Source of the DNA: DASPFV01 sp035620975
GTDB taxonomy: Bacteria; Acidobacteriota; Vicinamibacteria; Vicinamibacterales; 2-12-FULL-66-21
Assembly (NCBI GenBank): GCA_035620975.1
Contig: DASPFV010000264.1
Span: 3,690 to 67,689 of the forward strand
Reading direction: 5' to 3'
Length of the DNA: 64,000 bases
The position numbers and the translations under genes are program-made. Shown one piece after another: positions 42,031 to 50,309 of the stretch. Each line of letters begins with the position of its first letter. Within the stretch, counting starts at the first letter, position 1. The notes below the pieces were generated by a model that did no database searches, was not told the origin of the DNA, and saw only the letters and a program-made list of their open reading frames with translations.

Positions 42031-44739
42031 TCACTTTCCCGGGTGCGGTGTCCCGTCCAGCCTGACGGGTTGCAGCCCCGCGGAAAACACCGCGTTGAAC
42101 AGCAGCTTGAACGTCGCGTGCGGCTGCGTCCGGAAGGCGATCTGCGTTCCGGCGGTGACCACGTAGCCCCGCCCCACCCGGAAGGCGAGCACGTTGGCCT
42201 GATCGCGCAGCAGGTCCTCGCCGAGCAGCCAGCCGCTCTGGACGATGGTTCCGCTGGCGGGATAGCGTGCAACGATCTCGGCCCGGATGTCGAAGCCCGG
42301 CTTCAGCCGATACGCCTGGTCCGACTCGAAGAACACGGGCCATTCCGCCGGCATGCCGAACGCCACGGGGTGTGAGGGGTTGAACTCGTTCTGGAGCAGC
42401 GAGCCCGGGCAGTAAAAGAGCGTTGCCGGATCGAGGACGCGCTCCCGCAGGACGGCGTGAAGCCGCGCCGGGCTCGTGAACGCCTCTCGCAGCACGCGGT
42501 CCGCATCCGTCGACCGCGCGGCGCCGGGGCCCGCCCACCCGGGGGCGCCAGGGAGCACCGGCTCGATCGGAAGATCGAGCAGCGCCCGCGCCGTTTCGAC
42601 CGCGCTGCCGATGGCCACCAGTGTCCCGCCGCTCCTCACCCAGTCCGCCAGCCGCGTCCACCCCGCCTCCCCGACCCCGTACGCCCACGCGAACTCGGAT
42701 GGATGACGCGAGGGATCGAGCCCTTTCACGATGGTCTCCCGGCTGATGCCCGGAGGGAGGACGATGGCATCGTAGAGCGTGCCGAGATCCGCCTGGAAGT
42801 CCATCGACGCGATGGTCCGATGGTGGAAGCCGTACTGTTCGAACAGCCACTTCATCCAGCCGCCGGGCATGTTGTTCGCGCCTCGCCACAGACCGATGCG
42901 CGTCTGGGGGCGAAGCGGATAGACGTCCAGCGCCAGCGGCCGATCCGCGGCCGCCACGGAAAGCGCGAGACGCGGAGCGTCCTCGCCGAAGATCCGCGCC
43001 GACTCCGCCGTCGCCGGAACGATCCAGGTGCCGGATGCAAAGGAGCGCCCGCCGCTCTCGAACCGTCCGGCGGACCGGTAGACCGGCACCTTCGACGCCT
43101 GCAGCTTCGCCACGACCATGAACGCCGCGTTCGACTCCGGACCCATGAGGTAGGCCCAGCCCGGCCGCCCGGGAACCGCCATCGGAAGCATCAGGTCGGC
43201 ATCCTGCGACACCTCGACCAGGTCCGCCTCGAAGGGCACGTCGACCTGCACCACCTCGACACCCATCAGGAGCCCGAGCGTGTGAGCCGTGACGTCGTAG
43301 GGCGCTTTCGGCGGACCGCCGGGGAACAGCCGGAGATCCGGATACCGCTGCCGCTCCAGCATCGTCTTGGCGAATGACCCGTAAGGCTGCGCGAGCCTGA
43401 CCACCCACGAGCCGGCCGGGTAGGCCCGGCCGCCTGCGCTGAACGGCCCTGACGCGCGGTGAACCTCGACCTCGGCGAAGCGCAGGATGCGCAGCAGCTC
43501 GCGCGCTTCGTACGGGTCGCGCTGCCCGGCCGGGATGACGAACGCGTAGGGGGCCTCGGTCCGGTTCACCCAGTCGGCGTGAACGCGGTAGAAGTTCTCG
43601 AGCCAGGTGGTCCGGTATTTTGCCAGGTGCGCCAACCCGGCGAATGCGGCCGTACTGCCGTACTCGACGATCTGGCGCAGGGTCCAGTCGGCACGCTTGT
43701 ACGGCAACGGATAATTCCACCGAGGCTCCTGTGGACCGAGCGGTACGCCCGGTCCAGCGGGATTCGCGTACGGGTCCGCGAGGTTGACGCTGGCAATCTC
43801 GGTCAGAATGCGCGGCTGCCCGTGATAGACCATGTACTGCCGGGCCGGTGTCCAGAGATCGAACCTGGCGTTCATCTCGATGCCGCCCTTTCCCTCCGCG
43901 ACGAGCGCCGAGGCCATCGCCTGGCCGACGGCGGCCTGCCCCTGCGCGAGGATCGGATGGATGTTCGGATCGTACGGATCGTCGAACGGCGGCACGAACA
44001 TGCGCGCTCCCGCCGGTCCCATCTGGTGCATGTCGTGGGTGATGTGCGGCTTGAACCGGTTCTGGATGGCGATGGCGAGCCGCGTCTCGACCTGAGTGAA
44101 CATGAACCAGTCGCGGTTGTCGTCGTGGCCGACGTACTTGTGGTAGAGGTCGGGGTAGACGCGCGCGTACCTCGTGCCCCTGGTCCCGTACCAATGATCG
44201 ATGACGAGGTACTGGCCATCCGGATTCTGCGACGGCACGACCAGGAGCACCACGTTCTCGAGGATCTCGCGAACCTCGGGGCTGTTTCCAGTGGTGAGAC
44301 GATGCAGGATCTCGGTGAGTGCCTGTGTGTTCCCGACCTCGGTGGAATGGATCGTCGCGTAGAGGAAATAGAAGGCGCGGCCCTCGGCCGCGAGCTTCTG
44401 CGCCTCCGCCTCGCTCAACCCTCGCGGGTCCGCAAGCCGCCTGTTGATCTCGACCAGCCGCTCCAGTCGCTTCAGGTTCTCGGGCGCGCTCACGATCGCC
44501 AGCACGTACGGATTCCCCATCGTGGTCTTGCCGACCTCTTCCCAGGTCAGACGGTCGGTCGTCGTCGCCAGATGCTGGAGGTATTCGAGAATCCGGGGAT
44601 AGCGGGCCAGCTCGCCGTCGGTCCCGATGCGGAATCCGAAGAACGCCTCCGGCGTCTGCGCCGGAGATTGCCGGGCGCTCGCGGGCTGAATGAGGGTCAG
44701 GGCCGCGAGCGTGATCGCAGCCGGTATCGCGCGGGTCAT
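42031..44739 (-). CDS. Large exported M14-family metallocarboxypeptidase
   Basis: A 902-residue exported protein with a signal peptide (about 1-22). Residues 45-350 carry the M14 zinc-peptidase fold: the zinc ligands are His and Glu in YATIHSTEVGNTQAL and His in THDMHQMGPAG, and NPDGQYLVIDHWY and YVGHDDNRDWFMFTQ are substrate-side elements of this bacterial branch. Residues 400-900 are large additional domains with glutamine-amidotransferase-like beta segments. The usual M14 domain is about 300 residues. ATG 44739 fits. Likely removes or trims peptides in the periplasm, together with the S9A enzyme. Confidence 0.82.
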   Translation of the reverse strand: MTRAIPAAITLAALTLIQPASARQSPAQTPEAFFGFRIGTDGELARYPRILEYLQHLATTTDRLTWEEVGKTTMGNPYVLAIVSAPENLKRLERLVEINRRLADPRGLSEAEAQKLAAEGRAFYFLYATIHSTEVGNTQALTEILHRLTTGNSPEVREILENVVLLVVPSQNPDGQYLVIDHWYGTRGTRYARVYPDLYHKYVGHDDNRDWFMFTQVETRLAIAIQNRFKPHITHDMHQMGPAGARMFVPPFDDPYDPNIHPILAQGQAAVGQAMASALVAEGKGGIEMNARFDLWTPARQYMVYHGQPRILTEIASVNLADPYANPAGPGVPLGPQEPRWNYPLPYKRADWTLRQIVEYGSTAAFAGLAHLAKYRTTWLENFYRVHADWVNRTEAPYAFVIPAGQRDPYEARELLRILRFAEVEVHRASGPFSAGGRAYPAGSWVVRLAQPYGSFAKTMLERQRYPDLRLFPGGPPKAPYDVTAHTLGLLMGVEVVQVDVPFEADLVEVSQDADLMLPMAVPGRPGWAYLMGPESNAAFMVVAKLQASKVPVYRSAGRFESGGRSFASGTWIVPATAESARIFGEDAPRLALSVAAADRPLALDVYPLRPQTRIGLWRGANNMPGGWMKWLFEQYGFHHRTIASMDFQADLGTLYDAIVLPPGISRETIVKGLDPSRHPSEFAWAYGVGEAGWTRLADWVRSGGTLVAIGSAVETARALLDLPIEPVLPGAPGWAGPGAARSTDADRVLREAFTSPARLHAVLRERVLDPATLFYCPGSLLQNEFNPSHPVAFGMPAEWPVFFESDQAYRLKPGFDIRAEIVARYPASGTIVQSGWLLGEDLLRDQANVLAFRVGRGYVVTAGTQIAFRTQPHATFKLLFNAVFSAGLQPVRLDGTPHPGK

Positions 44740-44770
44740 GGAACCTCCGGCGCGATTGTACAGGGCAGGA

Positions 44771-44798
44771 GCGCGCGGATCAGTTAAGATCCCCGCGC
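44771..44798. promoter_or_regulatory. Inverted repeat in the M14/FAH divergent region
   Basis: Arms of 11 bp (one mismatch) around the loop AGTTAA, midway between the two start codons (32 bp from each). Either an operator affecting both genes or a leader hairpin of the rightward gene. Confidence 0.4.
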
Positions 44799-44830
44799 CC
44801 GACGTTCGACGCGGGCAGACGGAGATCGTC

Positions 44831-45667
44831 ATGATGCGACCCACACGCGTGCTCGTGGCTGGCCTCGCCGCCCTGGCTGCATCCGCGGCGGCAATGGCGC
44901 AGCCGCCGGTGACTCGCTACGTACGGTACGCTGCCGGCAGCGCCGTCTCCTACGGGATCCTCGACGGCGACACCATCCGCGAGCTGAAGGGGAATCTCTT
45001 CGACGGCGCGACAGCGACCGGTCGGACCGCGAAGCTCGCCGACGTTCGCCTGCTGGCGCCCTGCCAGCCCTCGAAGGTGATCGCCGTCGGGTTGAACTAC
45101 AAGTCGCATCTCGGGGAGCGGCCGGGCGCGGCGTACCCGGGGCTGTTCGCGAAGCTGCCGACCTCGATCATCGGGCCGGAAGAGGCCATCGTGGCCCCGC
45201 CCGACGCACAGAACCTGCACTTCGAGGGAGAGCTGGTGGTGGTGATCGGCCGCCGCGCGAAGAACGTGTCCGTTGCGGACGCCCCGCGCTACGTGTTCGG
45301 CGTGACCGCCGGGAACGATGTCAGCGAGCGCGCGTGGCAGAAGGCCGACCTGCAGTGGTTCCGTGCGAAGGCGTCGGATACCTTCGGTCCGCTCGGTCCG
45401 GCGATCGTGACCGGGCTCGACTACGGCAACCTGTTGCTGCAGACGCGCGTCAACGGCGAGGTCCTGCAGTCGCAGCGCACGAAGGACCTCATCTTCGACG
45501 TTCCCGCCATCGTCAGCTACATCAGCCGGTTCGTCACGCTCGAGCCCGGCGACGTCATCTACACGGGGACACCCGGGACGACCCGTGCCATGAAACCAGG
45601 GGACGTCGTCGAGGTCGAGATCGAAGGCGTCGGCGTGCTGCGAAATCGCGTCCAGCTCGGGTCGTAG
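44831..45667 (+). CDS. Exported fumarylacetoacetate hydrolase-fold protein
   Basis: A 278-residue protein with an FAH catalytic domain: VIAVGLNYKSHLGE near residue 85, metal-binding Glu in HFEGELVVVIGRR, GVTAGNDVSERAWQ, then VNGEVLQSQRTKDLIFDVP and EPGDVIYTGTPG. FAH-family members hydrolyse or decarboxylate 1,3-diketo acids and normally act in the cytoplasm. Here residues 1-22 look like a cleavable signal peptide (VLVAGLAALAASAAAMAQ), so it is apparently exported. ATG 44831 is the only start that fits the fold. It stands alone between the divergent M14 and convergent NmrA-like genes. Confidence 0.8.
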   Translation: MMRPTRVLVAGLAALAASAAAMAQPPVTRYVRYAAGSAVSYGILDGDTIRELKGNLFDGATATGRTAKLADVRLLAPCQPSKVIAVGLNYKSHLGERPGAAYPGLFAKLPTSIIGPEEAIVAPPDAQNLHFEGELVVVIGRRAKNVSVADAPRYVFGVTAGNDVSERAWQKADLQWFRAKASDTFGPLGPAIVTGLDYGNLLLQTRVNGEVLQSQRTKDLIFDVPAIVSYISRFVTLEPGDVIYTGTPGTTRAMKPGDVVEVEIEGVGVLRNRVQLGS

Positions 45668-45680
45668 CGGCGCGCTCTCA

Positions 45681-45707
45681 TGAGCCGGGAGCCCGGAGCC
45701 CAGAGCC
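45681..45707 (+). repeat. Short heptameric GAGCCC-type repeat
   Basis: About four copies of a GAGCCCR unit (GGGCTCY on the minus strand) in the convergent gap. It belongs to the same family as the 63434-63552 repeat. Confidence 0.6.
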
Positions 45708-45719
45708 TCTCCTCTACCC

Positions 45720-46583
45720 CTACTTCAGCCAGGCCGCGGCCGTTTCCGCGACGAAGGCGCCGAACGGGCGCGGGGCGTGGCCGATGAGCGCCGTCTGACG
45801 CTCGATCGCCTCGGGCGTCGCCTTCAAGCCCTCGGCCTGGAAGAACGCGTACATGGCCTTGAAGTCGAACGCCATCCACGGTGGCATGTACTGCAGGGAC
45901 TGCTGCTCCCAGCGATCGAGATCGTCGCCGCCGTACACGACTCCCCGTTTGAGCGCCTGGCTCCAGAGCTGCGCGGCCGACTCGCCCGTGATCACGTCGG
46001 GTCCGGCGAGATCGTAGGTCTCACCCGCGTGATCGCGCGTCGTCAGCGCCAGGGCCGCGGCTTCGCCGATGTCGCGCACGTCCACCCGCGAGAGTCCTGC
46101 GGATCCGATCGGCTGCGGGTAGACGCCAAATTTCAGGAGGGCGTCGCGGGCCCAGTAGTCGTTCTGGTAGAAGTTGTTCGGCCGCAGAATCGTGTGGGGG
46201 ATGCCCGAGCGGCGGATGGCCGTCTCGATCCCGACCTTCGCCCCGAAGTGCGGCAGCCAGGCGGCGCCGTCGGCGTTCTGCACGGAGAGATACACGACGC
46301 GCGGCACGCCGACCTCCCGCATGGCCGTTACCGACATCAGACCTTCGTGCGACTCCATGGGGCTGACCGCGTTCAGCAGGAACACGGCGTCCATCCCCTT
46401 GAAAATCGACCGCACCGTGGCAGCCTCGGTCAGATTGCCCGTCACGGCCGAGACACCGGGAGGGAGCGAAGCGGCTTTCGCGGCGTCACGCGTGAGCACC
46501 GTCACTGTCGCACCCCGTGCGATCAGTTCGCGGGTCACGTGCGACCCGACCAGTCCCGTTCCGCCCGTCACGAGCACGCGCAT
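45720..46583 (-). CDS. NmrA-like NAD(P)-binding protein
   Basis: A 287-residue atypical SDR. The cofactor loop VTGGTGLVGSHVTREL lies at 5-20. It lacks the Tyr-Lys pair of classical SDRs and instead has the NmrA-like pattern AKVGIETAIRRSGIPHTILRPNNFYQN near residue 115-140. It probably binds NAD(P) to sense or reduce small molecules. It is the last of a leftward set after the thioesterase, spaced by 30 bp, so co-transcription is likely. Confidence 0.8.
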   Translation of the reverse strand: MRVLVTGGTGLVGSHVTRELIARGATVTVLTRDAAKAASLPPGVSAVTGNLTEAATVRSIFKGMDAVFLLNAVSPMESHEGLMSVTAMREVGVPRVVYLSVQNADGAAWLPHFGAKVGIETAIRRSGIPHTILRPNNFYQNDYWARDALLKFGVYPQPIGSAGLSRVDVRDIGEAAALALTTRDHAGETYDLAGPDVITGESAAQLWSQALKRGVVYGGDDLDRWEQQSLQYMPPWMAFDFKAMYAFFQAEGLKATPEAIERQTALIGHAPRPFGAFVAETAAAWLK

Positions 46584-46613
46584 CGTCCTATCCTCCAGCC
46601 GTTCGTTTCCCCA

Positions 46614-47066
46614 TCACCGTCCCCTTGCCCCTTCCCCTTCCCCATCCGCGAGGGTGGCTCGCAGGCGTGCGAGGAACTCGCCCGGAATGTCGACCGATTT
46701 CATGGAGCCGTCGGGATCCTTGCTGACGTGAACGGTCGTAATCGTCCCTGTGCCCACGATCGTGTCGCCCCGCTGGAAGGTGTGGGCGTAGGTGATCGAG
46801 CGCCGGCCCAGTGCCGTGATCCGGAGCACGTCCTCGAACTGATCCTCGAACAGCAGGGGGTGCTTGTATTCGAAGGACGCGGCGACACGCGGCCAGCCGG
46901 TCTGCGCACCGGCCCGCTCGATCGTCAGGCCGGACGTCCGCCACAAGGCGTGTTCGGCCTCCTCCATGTACCGGAAGTACCAGCTGAAATGAACGATACC
47001 GGCCAGGTCGGTCTCGGCGAACTGGACGCGCCTCGCGTAGCGGAACAGGCCGGGTTCGGGGTTCAT
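46614..47066 (-). CDS. Hot-dog-fold acyl-CoA/acyl-ACP thioesterase (YbgC/FadM type)
   Basis: A 150-residue 4-hydroxybenzoyl-CoA thioesterase-type protein. The catalytic Asp is in the segment FAETDLAGIVHFSWYFRYMEEAEHALW (first 20 to 45 residues), followed by the strands typical of YbgC. Length matches (about 135-150). ATG 47066 is the best start. It lies downstream of a flavin-dependent halogenase with a repeat-filled gap between; it may release an acyl chain handled by that enzyme. A housekeeping thioesterase remains possible. Confidence 0.82.
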   Translation of the reverse strand: MNPEPGLFRYARRVQFAETDLAGIVHFSWYFRYMEEAEHALWRTSGLTIERAGAQTGWPRVAASFEYKHPLLFEDQFEDVLRITALGRRSITYAHTFQRGDTIVGTGTITTVHVSKDPDGSMKSVDIPGEFLARLRATLADGEGEGARGR

Positions 47067-47070
47067 GGAT

Positions 47071-47256
47071 CGCTGGGCTCTCGGCTCTCGGCTTTCGGCT
47101 CTCGGTCGGGCTCTAGGCTTTCGGCTTTCGGCTCTCGATTCGGCTCCCGGCTTCCGGCTGCTCGGCCGCGGCTCTCGGCTTTCGGCTCTCGATTCGACTC
47201 CCGGCTTTCGGCTTTCGGGCTTTCGTCCGGCCAGAGCCCAAAGCCCTGAGCCTGAA
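47071..47256 (-). repeat. GGCTCTC/GGCTTTC period-7 repeat tract
   Basis: Some 185 bp dominated by the heptamer GGCTCTC and its variant GGCTTTC (GAGAGCC and GAAAGCC on the minus strand), with about 20 copies in all. It fills the gap between the halogenase stop and the thioesterase start. No gene is supported in it. Confidence 0.85.
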
Positions 47257-47263
47257 GCCGCCC

Positions 47264-48577
47264 TTACGGCCGACGCCCATCCGGCAGCACGAGCTCGTTC
47301 GCCTTGTTCTCCGCACTGGCCGCCGGGATTCCCGCATCCCAGGGTGGAATCGGCAGCTTCCCGGGAGGATACAACGACTCCATCGGCCCCCACACCTTGT
47401 CGACCCGGTCGGTGAACAGGTCGCCGATGAGCAGATCGGTGATGGTTCCGCGCAGCTCGGGGTACGCGCGGACGAAGGCGCCGAAGCTGAACCCGTCGTA
47501 GAACTCGCATACCAGCCGGCGCATCCGGTCGACCCCCTCGTTGAATCCGGCGCCCCACCGGCCGAGCTGCGCCTTCGATGTGTCGCCACGCGACAGCCCC
47601 TCGACGATCGCGTCGGCGGCCATCTCCCCCGATCGCAGCGCCAGCAGCACACCGGATGAGTACAGCGGGTCGAGGAACCCGAACGCGTCACCGACGAGGA
47701 CCCACCCGTCGCCGGCCACCTCGGTGGCGCGGTAGGAGTAGTCGCGCGTCGCGAAGTACCCGGTGGCACGTGTCGCGGGAGCAATCCGGCTCTTCACGGC
47801 CGGACACCGCTCGACTTCCTCCCGATACGTCTGCTCGTGGCCGCCCCGCCGCTTGAAGAGCGAGTCGAAGGGCGCGACGATGCCGACGCTGACAATGTCG
47901 TCGTGGAGCGGGATGTACCAGAACCACCCTGCGCGATTCCCGGTTTGGAGCACCATGGTCGCGCCTTCGTCGCGGCCGGTGTCGCGATACGCGCCCTGCC
48001 AGTAAGTCCAGATGGCGCCCTTGTTCAGCACCGGATCCCAGACACGGAGCCCGAAGCGGTTCTGAAGCAGAGCTGCCTGGCCGCTCGCATCGACGACGAC
48101 CCTGGCGAGCACCTCGCGCCGGACGCCCTCCGCGTCGCGGATCCGCACCCCCACGGCGCGGCCGCTCTCGAAGATCACCTCGAGCACGTGGACGCCCTCG
48201 TGCGCGTCGACGCCGTGCTCGCGCGCGTGCTCGAGCATCATCTGATCGAACTCGCTCCGGACGACCTGCCAGGTCTGCGAGCACTCGTGCGGCTTGTTGT
48301 CCCAGAAGTAGAAGGGCGCCGACTGCCGGCCGCTGGCGTTCACGAACTGGACGCTGTACTTCTTCACGAAGCGGCTCCGCTGCATCTTCGGCAGCATCCC
48401 GAGCCGGCGCAGCACCCAGTAGGTTTCGGGGATCAGCGATTCGCCGATGTGGAAGCGGGGGAACCGCTCCCGCTCGAAGAGCCCCACCGAGGGCCCCTGC
48501 TGCGCGACGAGCGTCGAGACCGTCGAGCCGGCGGGCCCTCCACCGATCACCACGACGTCGTATTCGGATCTAGGCAT
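47264..48577 (-). CDS. Flavin-dependent halogenase (PltA/CmlS-like)
   Basis: A 437-residue FAD enzyme. The GxGxxG loop GGGPAGSTVS lies at 12-22, and RFHIGESLIP follows at 41-50. The catalytic Lys candidate is Lys73 in the segment FVKKYSVQF, which matches the F-x-x-K-x-[GS]-x-x-F pattern of halogenases. Both diagnostic motifs are present: WxWxIP at 218-223 (WFWYIP) and FxxPxxSxG at 301-309. Halogenases of this group use FADH2, oxygen and chloride or bromide to modify phenolic, pyrrole or carrier-bound substrates. Geranylgeranyl-reductase relatives share the fold but not both motifs. Substrate unknown. Confidence 0.82.
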   Translation of the reverse strand: MPRSEYDVVVIGGGPAGSTVSTLVAQQGPSVGLFERERFPRFHIGESLIPETYWVLRRLGMLPKMQRSRFVKKYSVQFVNASGRQSAPFYFWDNKPHECSQTWQVVRSEFDQMMLEHAREHGVDAHEGVHVLEVIFESGRAVGVRIRDAEGVRREVLARVVVDASGQAALLQNRFGLRVWDPVLNKGAIWTYWQGAYRDTGRDEGATMVLQTGNRAGWFWYIPLHDDIVSVGIVAPFDSLFKRRGGHEQTYREEVERCPAVKSRIAPATRATGYFATRDYSYRATEVAGDGWVLVGDAFGFLDPLYSSGVLLALRSGEMAADAIVEGLSRGDTSKAQLGRWGAGFNEGVDRMRRLVCEFYDGFSFGAFVRAYPELRGTITDLLIGDLFTDRVDKVWGPMESLYPPGKLPIPPWDAGIPAASAENKANELVLPDGRRP

Positions 48578-48590
48578 GCTCGGTGAAAAC

Positions 48591-48669
48591 GGGTTCAGGG
48601 TTCAGGGGTTCAGGGTTCAGGGGTTCAGGGTTCAAGGTTCAAGGTTCAGGGTTCAGGGTTCAGGGTTCG
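48591..48669 (+). repeat. Long GGGTTCA heptamer repeat with G-quadruplex pattern
   Basis: 79 bp with about eleven copies, many exact, giving at least six GGG runs separated by 4-nt loops on the plus strand. This fits the G3-N4 pattern able to form G-quadruplexes. It lies between the halogenase start and the HemN-like stop, so the G-rich strand is the template strand for the halogenase mRNA. Confidence 0.9.
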
Positions 48670-48763
48670 AGCGTGCCAATCATCTGACTGCCGCGGACCC
48701 ATACGGAACTGGCCGGGCGATGATCGAGGGCTGGAAACTGAAGCCGGAGCCGGGAGGTGACAC

Positions 48764-50095
48764 CTACGTGTAGCGAATCCCCGCATGTTGCGGCAGGAAG
48801 AAGCGCTGCAGCAGCACGTCGACGCGAAGCAGGCCCTCCCGCGTGATCGCGACGCGGTGAGCGGACCGCTCGGCCAGGTATCCGTCCGCTTCGAGTGTAT
48901 CGAGCGCGTCGCGAAACCGCGTGCGCACGTCTACGCCGTACTTCGCGGCGAAGTACGCCGGTCGGATCGACCCGCGCTTGAGCTGCAGCACCAGCTCGCG
49001 GATCAGACGCTCCTCGCTGTTCGGCCGGTAGGCGCGGCCGAGCGGCAGCTCGCCGCCCTCGATCGCGGCGCTGTACTTCTCCCACGTGTCCAGGTTCTGG
49101 ACGTGCACTCCGTTGACGTGCCCGAAGGATGCGACGCCCAGCCCTACGAGGTCCGCTCCCTCCCAGAGCCGGTCCCGGTAGATGAACTTCGTCCGCTCGG
49201 GGTCCCGGACCGCGGTGTAGGCGCTGCCAATCGTGTAGCCGGCCCGCTCGAGCGCATCGAAGGCCTCGGCCACCCAGCGCCGTTTCGTCGACCAGTTCGC
49301 CACGGGCTCCGCGAACCGGCCCGTCCCCTTCAACAGATCCGTGCTGATGGTGGTGTTGTACGGCAGCTCCATCTGGTAGATCGTGACGCTGTCCGGCTCG
49401 AGCTCCAGCGTGCGCCGGATGCACGCCTTCCAGTTCGCGTCGGTCTCGCCCAGCATGCCGGCAATCAGGTCGATGTTGATCTGGGGAAACTCGAGCGCGC
49501 GGGCCTGCCGGTACACCCGCCCGATTTCCGGCGAACGATGGGCGCGGCCATTCAGCTCCAGAATGCGGTCGTCGAAATTCTCGACGCCGAGGCTGAGGCG
49601 CGAAACCCCAATCCGCCGCAGCGCCGCCAGCTTCGGCTCCGTCAGCGTCCCGGGCTCGCATTCGAAGGTGACTTCCTCGGCGCTCGACCACGGGGTCGAC
49701 GCCGACAGGCGCGAGACCAGGCGCTGGAGCTGGCGGGTGGAGAGAAACGACGGCGTACCGCCCCCGAAATAAACGAAGTCCAGGCGGCGCCCCGCCACCG
49801 CGGGCATGCGCTGATACAGCTCCCATTCCCGAGCCAGCACGTCCAGGTACTGCTCGACCTCGCGCGCGTTCCTGTCGACGTAGACCCGGAAGTAGCAGAA
49901 ATGACACCGCTTCCGGCAGAACGGGATGTGCAGGTACAGGCCGAGTGGCACGGGCGCAGGGGCCCCGGTCAGCGCCGGCCGGGCTTCGAACCCCACGGCA
50001 TCGGCCGTCCAGACGGAAAAGGGGGGGTAATTGGCGACGAAATAGCTGCCGACGTCGGTCTGATCGACTTCGGCAGCCCGTAGACCATCGGTCAT
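48764..50095 (-). CDS. Radical SAM protein, HemN/HemW-like
   Basis: A 443-residue radical SAM enzyme. The [4Fe-4S] site is CRKRCHFC (about 60-67; CxxxCxxC). The SAM-binding elements are FVYFGGGTPSFLS and ECEPGTLTEPKLAALRRIG, and the HemN-type barrel continues with SLGVENFDDRILELNGR, DLIAGMLGETDANW and a HemN C-terminal domain after residue 370. True oxygen-independent CPO has a further Cys in this site (CxxxCxxCxC), but here the residue is Phe. A role in heme chaperoning (HemW) or in methyl/cyclopropane chemistry of a natural product fits better. It leads the leftward set before the halogenase. Confidence 0.8.
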   Translation of the reverse strand: MTDGLRAAEVDQTDVGSYFVANYPPFSVWTADAVGFEARPALTGAPAPVPLGLYLHIPFCRKRCHFCYFRVYVDRNAREVEQYLDVLAREWELYQRMPAVAGRRLDFVYFGGGTPSFLSTRQLQRLVSRLSASTPWSSAEEVTFECEPGTLTEPKLAALRRIGVSRLSLGVENFDDRILELNGRAHRSPEIGRVYRQARALEFPQINIDLIAGMLGETDANWKACIRRTLELEPDSVTIYQMELPYNTTISTDLLKGTGRFAEPVANWSTKRRWVAEAFDALERAGYTIGSAYTAVRDPERTKFIYRDRLWEGADLVGLGVASFGHVNGVHVQNLDTWEKYSAAIEGGELPLGRAYRPNSEERLIRELVLQLKRGSIRPAYFAAKYGVDVRTRFRDALDTLEADGYLAERSAHRVAITREGLLRVDVLLQRFFLPQHAGIRYT

Positions 50096-50309
50096 CTCCG
50101 TACTATACCGGCGGGGCCGGAGGAGCGCTTACCGGGGCTCGGCGATTCCCGATTCCGGGGTCCGGATTCAGGTTTCTCGCCAGGTCGCGGGGTTACGGTT
50201 ACGACAGGACGCTCGGAGGACTTCGGCCGTCCGCGGCGGTATAGAATCGAGCGATCCAGCGGCTCACTCACCGTCCCGGCACTGCCAGCGGAGCCGTGTC
50301 CACAGCCCC

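Noticed and set aside
41897..44194. 765-codon frame overlapping the M14 peptidase gene on the same strand
   Set aside because: It runs in a different frame through a gene with intact zinc-binding motifs and has low-complexity Arg/Gly/Ala composition.
48591..48669. Possible CRISPR array
   Set aside because: Units are 7 bp in tandem with no unique spacers, and no cas gene is present.
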